64,000 bases of DNA from assembly GCF_029504395.1 (NCBI RefSeq), contig NZ_JAQFIF010000001.1:602693-666692 (forward strand), read 5' to 3'. The notes under the pieces were generated by a model. That model did no database searches. It was given only the letters and a program-made list of their open reading frames with translations, and was not told where the DNA came from. Origin of the DNA: Arthrobacter sp. ES3-54. GTDB taxonomy: Bacteria; Actinomycetota; Actinomycetes; Actinomycetales; Micrococcaceae. The translations under genes were made by a program, and so were the position numbers. Positions 45,553-54,016 of this stretch are shown here, piece after piece (position 1 is the first letter of the stretch; each line of letters opens with the position of its first letter).

Positions 45553-47157
45553 ATGACAATTCGCGTGAGGATAAAGACACTTGAGTCCAATGCCGGTGAT
45601 TCGGTAGAGATTTCCGAATCTGGCGTAACCTGCCTCGTCGGGGGTAACAACGCAGGCAAGTCTCAGACCTTGCGTGACATAGCCGTCCGCATGCACTCCC
45701 ATGACGGTCACGTCGTCGTACTACGCGAGCTGCAGCTGGAAAAGGCTAATCAGCTCCTGCTGGAAGAGAGCAGCGCTTTTCTTGCCGAAACTGCGGTTTC
45801 CACGCCTGCCCACCAACCGGGAACTTTGGCGTATTCTCCAATGGGCGGCAGCACTCAGATAGCCCCTGATACCTTTAGGGCACTCTTCGGTATTCATCCG
45901 AATTCCCTTGGGGGAGCTTGGGAGTTCTTCCTGAAGCACTGGAGTGCCGGAAGTCTTTCGTCGTTCGCGAGCGCTAGTTTGGGGCACGTCGGTTCCGGAA
46001 CTCCCGCCAGTAGCCCCCTTCATCTTGTCTTCCGAGACGGCGAACTTGAGCAAGCGCTATCGGATCTGGCTCATGAGGTGTTCGGAGAGCGGCTAACTCT
46101 GGATCGGGCGAACATGGATGTCCGGCTGCGTATGGGCAAAGTCGATGTACCAATTCCACTGTTCAACAATCCAACGACCGAGTATGCGGACGCTGTCGCT
46201 GCGCTGCCGTCTTTGGAAGATCAGGGTGATGGCGTTAAAAGCTTCTTGGGACTAGCCCTAGCCGTCGTGACTGGACACTCACAGATGCTTCTTATCGACG
46301 AACCGGAAGCCTTCCTCCATCCAGGTCAAGCAAGGGCGTTGGGGCGTTGGCTAGGAATCCAAGCCAAGAAGCGCGATGTGCAAGTAATCGTGTCGACGCA
46401 CAACCGGGATTTTGTGCTTGGGCTCCTCAGCGGAGGCGCCGAGTCTGACGTTCGGATTGTGCGAATCGTCCGGAACGGAAGCATCAACAGATTCCACGAA
46501 CTGCCGCCCAGCGACATCGCGGCTACATGGGCTGATCCGGTACTTCGATACTCCAACGTCTTGCAGGGTCTGTTCCACCGCAGGGTGGCCATCTGCGAAT
46601 CGGACGCAGACTGCCGCTTCTACGGGGCGGTGCTCGATGAGTTGGCTGTCGAGACGAATCGCCGATCACAAGCCGACGATATCCTCCTGGTTCCGAGCGG
46701 CGGGAAGGACCGCATTGCTGCGCTGGCGAAGTCCATGCTGCAACTCGGAGTGGAAACGCATGCCTTCGGTGACTTTGACGTGTTGAACCGCAAAGACAGA
46801 ATTTGCGGGATTGTGGAGTCCGTCGGGGGCTCTTGGACCAATGAGATGAACTTAGACTTTGTCGCTTTTGCTCGTCCAGTGCAGGAAGGACACCTGTGGG
46901 ACGACCTTAAGAAGCACGGCATGTCAGCGGTTCCCGCGGGTGACCCCTATTCGGCCTGCGAACGATTGCTAAAGTCTCTTGACGCTATGCGGGTCCACAT
47001 TGTTCCGGGCGGTGAAATGGAGTCGTTCGACCGTTCCATAGGAGTCAAGGGTTCCCCATGGGTGAGTGCCGCACTGGAAAAGGGCCTACATAAGTCCTCT
47101 CAAGGCGCCAAGGATTATGTGGAAAATATCCTCACGCCTAATGAGCTTGCCGGTTAA
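45553..47157 (+). CDS. OLD-family ATPase with TOPRIM nuclease domain
   Basis: 534 residues. Walker A LVGGNNAGKSQ (29-39), then a long insertion, QGDGVKSFLGLALAV (signature region) and Walker B MLLIDEPEAFLHPGQ (about 245-260) form an ABC/RecF-type ATPase. The C-terminal TOPRIM half starts VAICESDADCRFYGAVL (about 345), followed by LVPSGGKDRI and FGDFDVL, giving the Glu and Asp metal ligands. OLD proteins cleave DNA in phage defence. No UvrD-like GajB follows, so this is class 1 rather than Gabija. It stands alone with its own promoter gap. Confidence 0.85.
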   Translation: MTIRVRIKTLESNAGDSVEISESGVTCLVGGNNAGKSQTLRDIAVRMHSHDGHVVVLRELQLEKANQLLLEESSAFLAETAVSTPAHQPGTLAYSPMGGSTQIAPDTFRALFGIHPNSLGGAWEFFLKHWSAGSLSSFASASLGHVGSGTPASSPLHLVFRDGELEQALSDLAHEVFGERLTLDRANMDVRLRMGKVDVPIPLFNNPTTEYADAVAALPSLEDQGDGVKSFLGLALAVVTGHSQMLLIDEPEAFLHPGQARALGRWLGIQAKKRDVQVIVSTHNRDFVLGLLSGGAESDVRIVRIVRNGSINRFHELPPSDIAATWADPVLRYSNVLQGLFHRRVAICESDADCRFYGAVLDELAVETNRRSQADDILLVPSGGKDRIAALAKSMLQLGVETHAFGDFDVLNRKDRICGIVESVGGSWTNEMNLDFVAFARPVQEGHLWDDLKKHGMSAVPAGDPYSACERLLKSLDAMRVHIVPGGEMESFDRSIGVKGSPWVSAALEKGLHKSSQGAKDYVENILTPNELAG

Positions 47158-47163
47158 CGTCAC

Positions 47164-47565
47164 TTGCCGCATTATGTGAGCAATGGCAATCACCCGACAT
47201 CACAATCGCCCGGAGACACTCCATACGCCGGTTCGGCGCAGCGGGCGCTTTTAGATGTCACTGTTGCTCCTATTACGCAAGGTCATCGCCGTGGCAGGGC
47301 GGGGGAGGTCGTAGACCTAACCGGCTACACGGTGAAGTTCGGCATCAATTCGCTGACTACTAGCACCATCACGAACACGGCGCATCAGACCTGCACCGTC
47401 ACTGACGCCGCGGCCGGCCTCTGCAAGTACCGCTTCGTCACTGGGGATCTGCCGGACGCTGGCGGGGACTACGAGTGCGACCTGCAGCTGACTGACGCTG
47501 CCGGACTCGTGGAGACGTACTACTCGAAAACTCGTATCAAGACCAGGGCGGAAATTGTCAGTTAG
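47164..47565 (+). CDS. phage baseplate-like (BppU N-terminal type) domain protein
   Basis: 133 residues from TTG 47164, soon after the OLD gene. GEVVDLTGYTVKFGINSL, CTVTDAAAGLCKYRFVTGDL and AGGDYECDLQLTDAAGLVETYYS give the beta-sandwich pattern of phage upper-baseplate N-terminal domains. It probably derives from a prophage tail module. No other tail gene is adjacent, so it is likely a leftover fragment, though the frame is intact. Confidence 0.5.
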   Translation: MPHYVSNGNHPTSQSPGDTPYAGSAQRALLDVTVAPITQGHRRGRAGEVVDLTGYTVKFGINSLTTSTITNTAHQTCTVTDAAAGLCKYRFVTGDLPDAGGDYECDLQLTDAAGLVETYYSKTRIKTRAEIVS

Positions 47566-47845
47566 CTTGTATCCGTCGCTTCAGAACCACGTACTTGGTC
47601 GACTCGGGCGGGCTTCCGAGGTAGTAGTCGACAACCACAGTCATCGGTCCAATCATTTCCCAGCCATCTTCGCCCGCTTGCTGTATTTCTGTCCAGACCT
47701 GGTCATGCGCCTCACTGATGAGCCTCTGCTGCTCCGCCGCATAAGTCGCTCCATAAAATCCAGGAACTGAATCACCTTGCCGCATGGCCTCATTGGCAAT
47801 CGTTCTAAATAGACCGACCCGCATGTACTCCCATTTTTCCGTCAT
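47558..47845 (-). CDS. hypothetical protein, DUF4177-like
   Basis: 95 residues. MTEKWEYMRVGLFRT at the start and LQQAGEDGWEMIG-type QQAGEDGWEMIGPMTVVVD near the end match the short DUF4177 pattern of W-E-Y... and G-x-x-GWE. Function unknown. Its end overlaps the end of the baseplate-like frame by 8 bp. Confidence 0.65.
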   Translation of the reverse strand: MTEKWEYMRVGLFRTIANEAMRQGDSVPGFYGATYAAEQQRLISEAHDQVWTEIQQAGEDGWEMIGPMTVVVDYYLGSPPESTKYVVLKRRIQAN

Positions 47846-47912
47846 GGAGCAATGCTATCAGCGACCAAAACAGGAAATGCTATAATTCGGGCATATCAAG
47901 GAACCCCAATCT

Positions 47913-48195
47913 GTGGCTGATGAAAAGAGTAAAGCGCTCGATAAGCTCCAGCAGGAAGAATTCTGTTGAGTAATGTCAAGGTCGCGGCGAGAATCAACCA
48001 GCTCTTGGACGAGGCTGGACTCAATGATGCGCACGTCGATAAACAGCTGTTGTTCCTCATCACGCAGCACGCCGACTTCACCAACAAGCTTGGAGCTATT
48101 CGCGAGTACAACAAGCTGAAGGCCAGGATCACGGAAAAGGTTGACCACACTGTAGAACTGCCTCCGGTGGTGTACGACATTATGGGGAACCTGGT
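47913..48195 (+). pseudogene. phage terminase small subunit, internally deleted
   Basis: GTG 47913 begins VADEKSKALDKLQQEEFC, the usual start of a terminase small subunit. A stop follows, and in the next frame LLSNVKVAARINQLLDEAGL...HVDKQLLFLITQHADFTNKLGAIREYNKLKARI gives the C-terminal half. The part that normally encodes the HTH (Y..D.NAT.AAIRAG) is missing, so about 30 residues and the frame were lost. The right end at about 48195 joins unrelated DNA. Small terminases recognise phage packaging sites. Confidence 0.7.
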
Positions 48196-48724
48196 GAATG
48201 CCCAACCAAGCGCCGGCAGCGAATCCACCAACTCCTTGGCGGGGCCAGTCGGGGCCTTCCTCGCGGTGGGCCGCGAGCTGGGCGAGGCGGCGGTGCCAGC
48301 GGGCTTCGTCCTTGGATTCCCTGCGGGTTTCCTGCCACCCTGGCACCTGGGCAGACCGTCACGGTGGGCCGGCTCGAGGGTCCCCTCGGCTGCTTCGCGC
48401 CGGCGATCCGAGAGCCACCGCGCTATGGCTCTTTCCTCACGGTCGGCAGAACGGCCAGCAGGCAGCCGGCCTTCAGCCGAGATCCAGGCGATGACCTCGT
48501 CCATGCGGGCGAGGTCCTTGGGAGAGGGGGAGGGGACGCGTGCGGCGTCGGCTGCCTGGTGTGCGGCCTCGAGTCCGGGCTCCTGGCGGCGGGCGATGGC
48601 CAAGGTGGTATCCGACGGCGGCCGGCGGAACCCGGACGAGGGCAGCGATGCGTTGCCGGCTCAGTCCGAGCCGGTACATCAGCACCCATTCCGCGTCAGG
48701 AGAGCGCCGCAACCGCCTGTCCAT
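48190..48724 (-). pseudogene. helicase-associated-domain protein, frameshifted
   Basis: From ATG 48724, three frames give one continuous protein. MDRRLRRSPDAEWVLMYRLGLSRQRIAALV comes first. After a frame change near 48600 follows ARMDEVIAWISAEGRLPAGRSADREERAIARWL. After another near 48345 follow LPGWQETRRESKDEARWHRRLAQLAAHREEG and WPRQG. This is the repeat pattern of actinobacterial helicase-associated-domain proteins. The 3' end is cut by the junction with the terminase fragment near 48195. Confidence 0.65.
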
Positions 48725-49020
48725 AATGGACCCCATCCTGCCACGGCCCTTCCCGAAGCCGGGCGGCCAGGGCCACGCCCAAGGACACTGCTTCCGGCGC
48801 CCGCTGGCGGAGCCTCGGTGGGATCCAGTGCCGGCTCCGCGCGGCTCCTCCGTCCCTGGCCGTTTGCCTGCCGTGTTTTATGTCGACTGCCCTTTATGGC
48901 GGCCCCTCCGGTCTTGGCTTGAAAGCTCGGGGTGTCCTGGCACACCCCTGGTGTGCGGTCTGGGCGGAAGCGGACAGCGGATCGGAGCCGCGGACAGATT
49001 AAGCAGCGGACAGATTAAGG
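48725..49020. other. mosaic gap
   Basis: About 300 bp of GC-rich DNA without a credible gene. Near its end GCGGACAGATTAAG occurs twice in tandem (48994-49018), a possible old insertion boundary. Confidence 0.35.
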
Positions 49021-49024
49021 GGCG

Positions 49025-49860
49025 TGGAAGCCTGGGTGTGGATGAGCATGTCTGGTCCCATGACCGTCCACCCGGCCGGGGGGATGCACTGGGATCGTCG
49101 ACAACACCCGCGACGAGGGCGGCATGGTCAATGCCCGGCTGCGGGGCCTCGGGACGGACAGGTCCGCGAAGGGCTATGCCGGCTGGCACAATCAACGCGG
49201 CGGGGATTCGACCAGGACCGTAGCGGTGGAACCGTTCCACCGCTACGGAACCCCAACCCTCACGGACTCCCCACCGCCATCACACTCCTGGGTGCGTTCC
49301 ATGTCGTCGAAGTCGGCTCAGCCCAAGTCAATGAGATCAGCCGCCGAGTCCGGCAGGACAACCTCGGACACCGCGGAGGCTAGCGCCGATCCGCTATACG
49401 GCATCCGCCGGACCCTGCAGATCGGCGTCGAAAGACAGGCCGTGGGCCTGTACAAGCTCACGATTGTGACCCGGGCGACGAGATCATCCTGGCCCGGCAG
49501 TGCTCCGGGAAGCTCCACAAGATTCACTGCGAACTATCGGCTCGGTGACGGGACCCGCGACGAAGTGCTCTCATCGCTCCCGCCCTTGCCCGGTCCCGGA
49601 ATTCGCTCGGCATTGGGCGCACATTGCGGCCTTCGACCAGGACTGTGGCCTACCTCGCCATACACGGGGCCTCCAACGGACCCACCGAAGCAATCAACGG
49701 CATCATCGAAACCACCCGTAGAAAATCGCGGCCGACTTCCCGCAACTGCACGAGCTACAGGTTCAGAGGCTACTCCCCTCGGACGGACACCGCTCCTATC
49801 AACGAATTTCCGTAACCATGCCTTCGAAGGGTCCAGGGCCTGCGGTTGGACAACTGGATG
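49025..49860 (+). pseudogene. ISL3-family transposase remnant
   Basis: Scattered across frames are LGVDEHVWSH, a region like MVNARL-to-KGYAGW, the FHVVEV...RRVRQDNLGHRG block, DPLYGIRRTLQIG and, at the end, GASNGPTEAINGIIE. All are landmarks of ISL3 transposases in the right order on the plus strand. Many frameshifts and gaps make it non-functional. No terminal repeats were recognised. Confidence 0.7.
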
Positions 49861-49934
49861 AGTAACGATCCTGTAACGCGTGCGTGAAAAAATTCAGACC
49901 CTTACCGGACTAACAAAAGCGAGAGCGAGGAGCC

Positions 49935-50375
49935 ATGGCTCTGGAGCGCGAGTACCAAATCGCCATACGTAGGAGCGCACTTTTTGCCACCCTCGAAAAG
50001 GACGTTATCGAGCATCAGCTTAAAATCGCTCAACTTAGGGAAAGGATTCGCATTGCGGAAGATGAGATCGAACTGCACGAGGTGGTGCTGGAACTCACCC
50101 GCAATCGGCGTCTCATTGATGCGATTAGCGAATTCAGCGATGTCGGAAGCAGCGCATCGAACTTTGTCCGCGACCCGCTTCAATACTGCAGGGAAGAAAA
50201 TATTCCTCTCCCCGAAGGAGTGACTCTATACCCACCCAACAGTTACGATCCATCACACCTACCCACGGCGCGCGTTCGCCGCGGCATGTGGGATATGGAG
50301 ATTATATGGGACGGTGAAACGGGTTTTCTCATGCGCCCCTATCATGCCACTGTTGCCGCTACGGAGATCCACTGA
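49935..50375 (+). CDS. hypothetical coiled-coil protein
   Basis: 146 residues from ATG 49935 (GCGAGGAGCC upstream). The first 65 residues are a charged amphipathic helix (LEKDVIEHQLKIAQLRERIRIAEDEIELHEVVLELTRN broken into heptads). The second half is a small mixed domain ending WDMEIIWDGETGFLMRPYHA. No family is recognised. It starts the same-strand run that leads to the protease/ATP-grasp genes and has lower GC than the core. Confidence 0.55.
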   Translation: MALEREYQIAIRRSALFATLEKDVIEHQLKIAQLRERIRIAEDEIELHEVVLELTRNRRLIDAISEFSDVGSSASNFVRDPLQYCREENIPLPEGVTLYPPNSYDPSHLPTARVRRGMWDMEIIWDGETGFLMRPYHATVAATEIH

Positions 50376-50529
50376 CGACGATTCGGTTCTACCGTGCCTC
50401 AAGAGATGATGTGGCAGGTTCGAGTCGTACCTGCGACTGGGCGCATTCGGCGACGGCGCCCCGCCATCAACGCGTGGGGATAACACGTAAATGGCACCAG
50501 GACTCATTGATGCACGGCCTATAGGAGAA

Positions 50530-50901
50530 ATGATGGGTACGGGAACACCAGTTCAGAGCGTGACGAATTTCTGGACCGGCAGCATTTGGTTCCTAAATAT
50601 GGAGGAACACAAATATGACCGGCAAATACCGCAAGGCCAAACTCTTAACGTGGGTAGCGGATGGGTACCCTGGTGCCGATGGACAGAGGAATTCGGCACG
50701 AGGCATATTGCCATAGTTGATGCGAATGCCGGCACGGTACTTTTTTACATTTGGCAATGGCGGGGTGATGACGGTGACTTTGTTCGCGCATCTTCCAATG
50801 GATTTTCTAAACCCGGACCACACATTGCCGGACAACCGGAGCCGGGCGGAGAACGGAATCTTTTGGTCAATACAAATCGCGTGATTCTCTCCAAACCTTG
50901 A
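50530..50901 (+). CDS. hypothetical beta-rich protein
   Basis: 123 residues if started at ATG 50530 (or 122 from ATG 50533), just after AGGAGAA; a longer frame opens at 50491. It is rich in Trp, Gly and alternating hydrophobic residues (NFWTGSIWFLNMEEHKYD, LNVGSGWVPWCRW, HIAIVDANAGTVLFYIWQW), which suggests a small beta-sandwich or lectin-like fold. No signal peptide. Family unknown. It lies 27 bp before the next small ORF on the same strand. Confidence 0.5.
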   Translation: MMGTGTPVQSVTNFWTGSIWFLNMEEHKYDRQIPQGQTLNVGSGWVPWCRWTEEFGTRHIAIVDANAGTVLFYIWQWRGDDGDFVRASSNGFSKPGPHIAGQPEPGGERNLLVNTNRVILSKP

Positions 50902-50927
50902 GCGTGGAGAAAGGTCGTGCGCATTTC

Positions 50928-51050
50928 ATGTGGTCGATAATCAACGCGGGGCTAACGGCGGACCAAATATGTATTCTTGTCGAGCTTGATAACGGAAGGC
51001 TCAGGTTATACAAGTGTTTAATGCGATCAGAAGAATTAAAGAACAGATAG
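50928..51050 (+). CDS. 40-residue ORF overlapping the protease start
   Basis: ATG 50928; product MWSIINAGLTADQICILVEL then DNGRLRLYKCLMRSEELKNR. AAAGG is 13 bases upstream, rather far. It overlaps the protease GTG (51014) by 37 bp. It has an ordinary protein-like composition with two Cys and could be a leader, a small partner or a modification substrate. It is a candidate only. Confidence 0.35.
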   Translation: MWSIINAGLTADQICILVELDNGRLRLYKCLMRSEELKNR

Positions 51051-52213
51051 AAGATGAAATCCTGGCGCGTCCCGGCGTTACAGGTGTTGACATTGGTTAC
51101 AAACAGGTTGGAGACGAGACGACCGAGATCCCTGCAATTATAGTCTTCGTAGAGAAAAAGAAGAATGAGGACGAACTCGAGGAAGACCAAGTAATTCCTA
51201 AGACATTTGGTCCGTTTGCAACGGATGTGCGTCAAGAGGGACCTTACATTTTCACGCAAGATGCCGTGCGTTACAATCCACTCCTCGGTGGTATTGCCGG
51301 CGGCGCCTGCACGCAAATCCCGGGTTTTGGAACCCTGGGGGCAATCGTCCAGGACAATGCATCACCACCCGGCACAGTTCGATTAGGGGTGCTCAGCAAC
51401 TGGCACGTATTAGTGGCAGGGACCACGAGCACGAGTCCCCTGAACGTGGCTCAGCCTCCACCTGGCTTAGGAGGAACATGCCCCCCCGACACGATCGCAA
51501 CTGTGGCACGTTCGGCTATTACTGAATATGTTGACGGCGCAGTGGCCTTTCTAAACACCGCGCGCCCGGCGATCAACGCCATCAAGGATATCGGGACAAT
51601 CTTTCCTCCCGCGACCATGCCGGCAGTAGTAGGGTGGCCGGTCCGAAAGCGGGGCGCCAGGACGGGGCTGACAAACGGGACCGTTGAAAGCGTTGATGCT
51701 TCGTTTGTCTTGGTCGAATCCGACGGTACCTACAGAAAGTTCAAGAACCAGATAAGAATAGGGCAGAGCACGTGGCCCGGACCCTCAGCCTTTATGTTGC
51801 CCGGGGATTCCGGCTCCGTGCTTGTGGATTCCGCCAATCGACGGATCGTCGGCCTGCTTTTCGCCGGAACTAGTGATGGCTCCGTTGCGTATGCCAATCC
51901 AATAGCCGACGTCCTGTTTGCGCTTAACGTCAGCATATTCGCGCCCAAGCCCAAGGAAAAGGACAAGGAAAAGGATGAAGAGAAGGGACGGCCGCCAGTG
52001 AAGGAATCGATGAAGGAATCCATGATAGAGAAAGGGCGGGACAATCAGGGCGAGCAGTTCGAGGCATCCCCGTTTTTCCGTGATGTGCCAGCGTCGGAGC
52101 AGGACGAACCCATGAGCGCCCGGCAGGTCGAGGATTCAGAGGCGCAAGTGCAGCACTTCATAGAGCGGCGAGACCGGCCGCCAGTAGGACGCGACCAACC
52201 CAACGACGAGTAG
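51014..52213 (+). CDS. Nal1-like trypsin-fold serine protease
   Basis: 399 residues from GTG 51014. An N-terminal small domain (about 10-75: ILARPGVTGVDIGYK...IIVFVEKK...IPKTFGPFATDV) precedes a trypsin-like core. His131 in GVLSNWHVL, Asp174 in YVDGAVAF and Ser266 in MLPGDSGSVLV form the triad. KRGARTGLTNGTV is the strand before the Ser loop. There is no signal peptide, so it acts in the cytoplasm. A 90-residue tail (310-399) is Lys/Glu/Asp-rich with KESMKESM. A pre-ATP-grasp and an ATP-grasp gene follow, suggesting a joint system. Confidence 0.85.
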   Translation: MFNAIRRIKEQIEDEILARPGVTGVDIGYKQVGDETTEIPAIIVFVEKKKNEDELEEDQVIPKTFGPFATDVRQEGPYIFTQDAVRYNPLLGGIAGGACTQIPGFGTLGAIVQDNASPPGTVRLGVLSNWHVLVAGTTSTSPLNVAQPPPGLGGTCPPDTIATVARSAITEYVDGAVAFLNTARPAINAIKDIGTIFPPATMPAVVGWPVRKRGARTGLTNGTVESVDASFVLVESDGTYRKFKNQIRIGQSTWPGPSAFMLPGDSGSVLVDSANRRIVGLLFAGTSDGSVAYANPIADVLFALNVSIFAPKPKEKDKEKDEEKGRPPVKESMKESMIEKGRDNQGEQFEASPFFRDVPASEQDEPMSARQVEDSEAQVQHFIERRDRPPVGRDQPNDE

Positions 52214-52292
52214 TCATGTACGAATGGTGTAGTTAGGTCTGAATGACGACCGTTCCACCCAAACTGTATTGAGTTAGCGCGGGGATAGTGCG

Positions 52293-53045
52293 ATGTGGCT
52301 CCTGATTTGCGATCCGTCCGACGATGAGGCCTTGTGGGCAAGGGCACGGCTACAAGACTATGGCCTCACTCCGTTTGAAGTTCTGACTGCTGATGATTTC
52401 ACCTCAGCTCAACGGTGGATCCATCGCATTTCTGAGGGTGGTTCGAGCATATCTGAGGTTCGTCTGCAGAACGATGCAGTCGTACGGAGCGATACTGTGA
52501 CCGGAGTACTGAATCGTTTGCGGAAGATACCCAGTTGGGGACCCATGGAACGAGCCGCGAAGACCGACCAACTTTATGCGGCGGCAGAAGTCGTATCGTT
52601 CCTCGTCAGTTGGCTTTACGCTTTTCCTCGACCCATGCTAAACGTTCCATCGCCGAGTGCATTTGCTGGTCGCGCCCGGCACTGGTCCGAATGGGTGCAA
52701 ATGGCCCAGGTGTCCGGTTTGAAGACGAAGCCCCTAATCAGATCTAGCAGACACGGATCCAGCGATGAAGCTGCCAACCGTTTCCCAGCTTTGGGTGAAT
52801 TCGAGAACCATCAGAATGTCATTGTTGTGGGCAAAGAAACGATAGGTGCGGACTTGTCGATAGGCGTCCGGGAAGCGTGCGGTCGTCTGGCCGCGATCTC
52901 AGAAACCCCATTATTGGGTGTCCGACTGTCATATGCTGAGGGCGCATGGTGCTTCGCAGGTGCCACCACGCATCCCGACTTACGTCCCGGTGGAACTGAG
53001 GTTATTGCAGCTCTAGCTCAGGCGCTTTCTGGTAACGAACCATGA
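52293..53045 (+). CDS. pre-ATP-grasp-like protein, partner of the ligase
   Basis: 250 residues from ATG 52293. The N-terminal half (MWLLICDPSDDEALWARARLQDYGLTPFEVL, then GVLNRLRKIPSWGP) looks like the alpha/beta pre-ATP-grasp domain of RimK-like ligases. The ATP-grasp catalytic part does not follow. Instead a 100-residue tail contains VIVVGKETIGADLSIGVREACGRLAAISETPLLGVRL. Its stop overlaps the next ATG by 4 bp, so it is made together with the ATP-grasp protein and may form a complex with it. The assignment is by pattern and moderately sure. Confidence 0.6.
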   Translation: MWLLICDPSDDEALWARARLQDYGLTPFEVLTADDFTSAQRWIHRISEGGSSISEVRLQNDAVVRSDTVTGVLNRLRKIPSWGPMERAAKTDQLYAAAEVVSFLVSWLYAFPRPMLNVPSPSAFAGRARHWSEWVQMAQVSGLKTKPLIRSSRHGSSDEAANRFPALGEFENHQNVIVVGKETIGADLSIGVREACGRLAAISETPLLGVRLSYAEGAWCFAGATTHPDLRPGGTEVIAALAQALSGNEP

Positions 53046-53947
53046 TCCTCCTGTGCGGGGAAGCGTCGGATAGCCCACTGTCCAGCGTCCATTCACTCGT
53101 CGAATCGATCGGGATCCCGTACATCTTCATGAGCGGTGCGGACGCTGCCGAAGCCTCTATTACGTTCGAGCTGAACCATGGACGCCCGACCGGCATACTT
53201 GGCTGCGGAGGTAGATCTTACGCACTCGAGGCCATAGGCGGCGTTTATCTACGGGTGGGGAATGATATTCTCTGGGAGAACGGGCAGTCTGCGGCCTTTT
53301 ATGACACTTTTTTCGAGTGGTGCCAAATAGCCGACTCTCGCGTAGTGACCCGGCCTACCTCCGCCGCATCCAATTCTTCGAAGCCCTACCAAGCCCAGCT
53401 GATACAGGCCCAGGGACTGTCTGTGCCCGACACAATCGTCTCAAATGACGTAGATCAGATCCTGGCATTCAGAACGCTTCATCGGCGCATAGTCTACAAA
53501 TCTATGAGTGCTACCCGGTCGATTGTCCGGCTGGTCGGCGATGAGGACTTGCGGAGACTTCATCGCGTGTCCTGGTGTCCCACTCAGTTCCAGCAGTTCG
53601 TCGAGGGGGTGAACGTCCGGGTACATGTCGTGGGTGACAAGCCTATTGCGACGGCAATCCATACAGATGCCGTGGACTATCGATACCCGAGCCCCAGCGA
53701 CCGGCTAAGTCTGACTGAGGTGCGACTCCCTGACGACCTTGAAACAAAATGTCTTCAGTTGGCCTCAGCCCTGAACCTTCCATTCGCTGGCATCGACCTA
53801 AAGGTCACGCCGGCGGGTCGCGTCTACTGCTTCGAGGTCAACCCGAGTCCCGCGTTCACGTACTACGAAAGGCAAACCGGCCAGCCAATCGCCCGCGCCC
53901 TCATCGACTACCTAAGTGGTGACTGCCACAATGTCGCGCACGGCTAG
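53042..53947 (+). CDS. ATP-grasp ligase (RimK/MvdD-like)
   Basis: 301 residues, ATGA overlap with the gene before. A pre-ATP-grasp domain (1-105) leads to the ATP-grasp fold. KPYQAQLIQAQGLSVPDT is the entry, IVYKSMSATRS the ATP-binding Lys, QQFVEGVNVRVHVVGDK the hinge strand, and GIDLKVTPAGRVYCFEVNPSPAF the metal-binding Glu/Asn near 275-285. Such enzymes join a carboxylate to an amine, thiol or hydroxyl, for example in peptide side-chain crosslinks (graspetides) or tail modification. The substrate is unknown. The linked protease or the small ORF are candidates. Confidence 0.82.
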   Translation: MILLCGEASDSPLSSVHSLVESIGIPYIFMSGADAAEASITFELNHGRPTGILGCGGRSYALEAIGGVYLRVGNDILWENGQSAAFYDTFFEWCQIADSRVVTRPTSAASNSSKPYQAQLIQAQGLSVPDTIVSNDVDQILAFRTLHRRIVYKSMSATRSIVRLVGDEDLRRLHRVSWCPTQFQQFVEGVNVRVHVVGDKPIATAIHTDAVDYRYPSPSDRLSLTEVRLPDDLETKCLQLASALNLPFAGIDLKVTPAGRVYCFEVNPSPAFTYYERQTGQPIARALIDYLSGDCHNVAHG

Positions 53948-54016
53948 GCGCTCTTGGCTAAGGCCTAGTCTCAACGCCACAGTTGATTGATGGACGCTGA
54001 TGGGAAAGTCCGCGGG

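Noticed and set aside
45553..47157. Gabija system
   Set aside because: The OLD-like protein is followed by a baseplate-like fragment, not by a UvrD-type helicase.
50928..53947. Naming the ATP-grasp locus a graspetide (microviridin-type) cluster
   Set aside because: No precursor with a recognisable leader or TxKxPSD-like core was found; the substrate is unknown.
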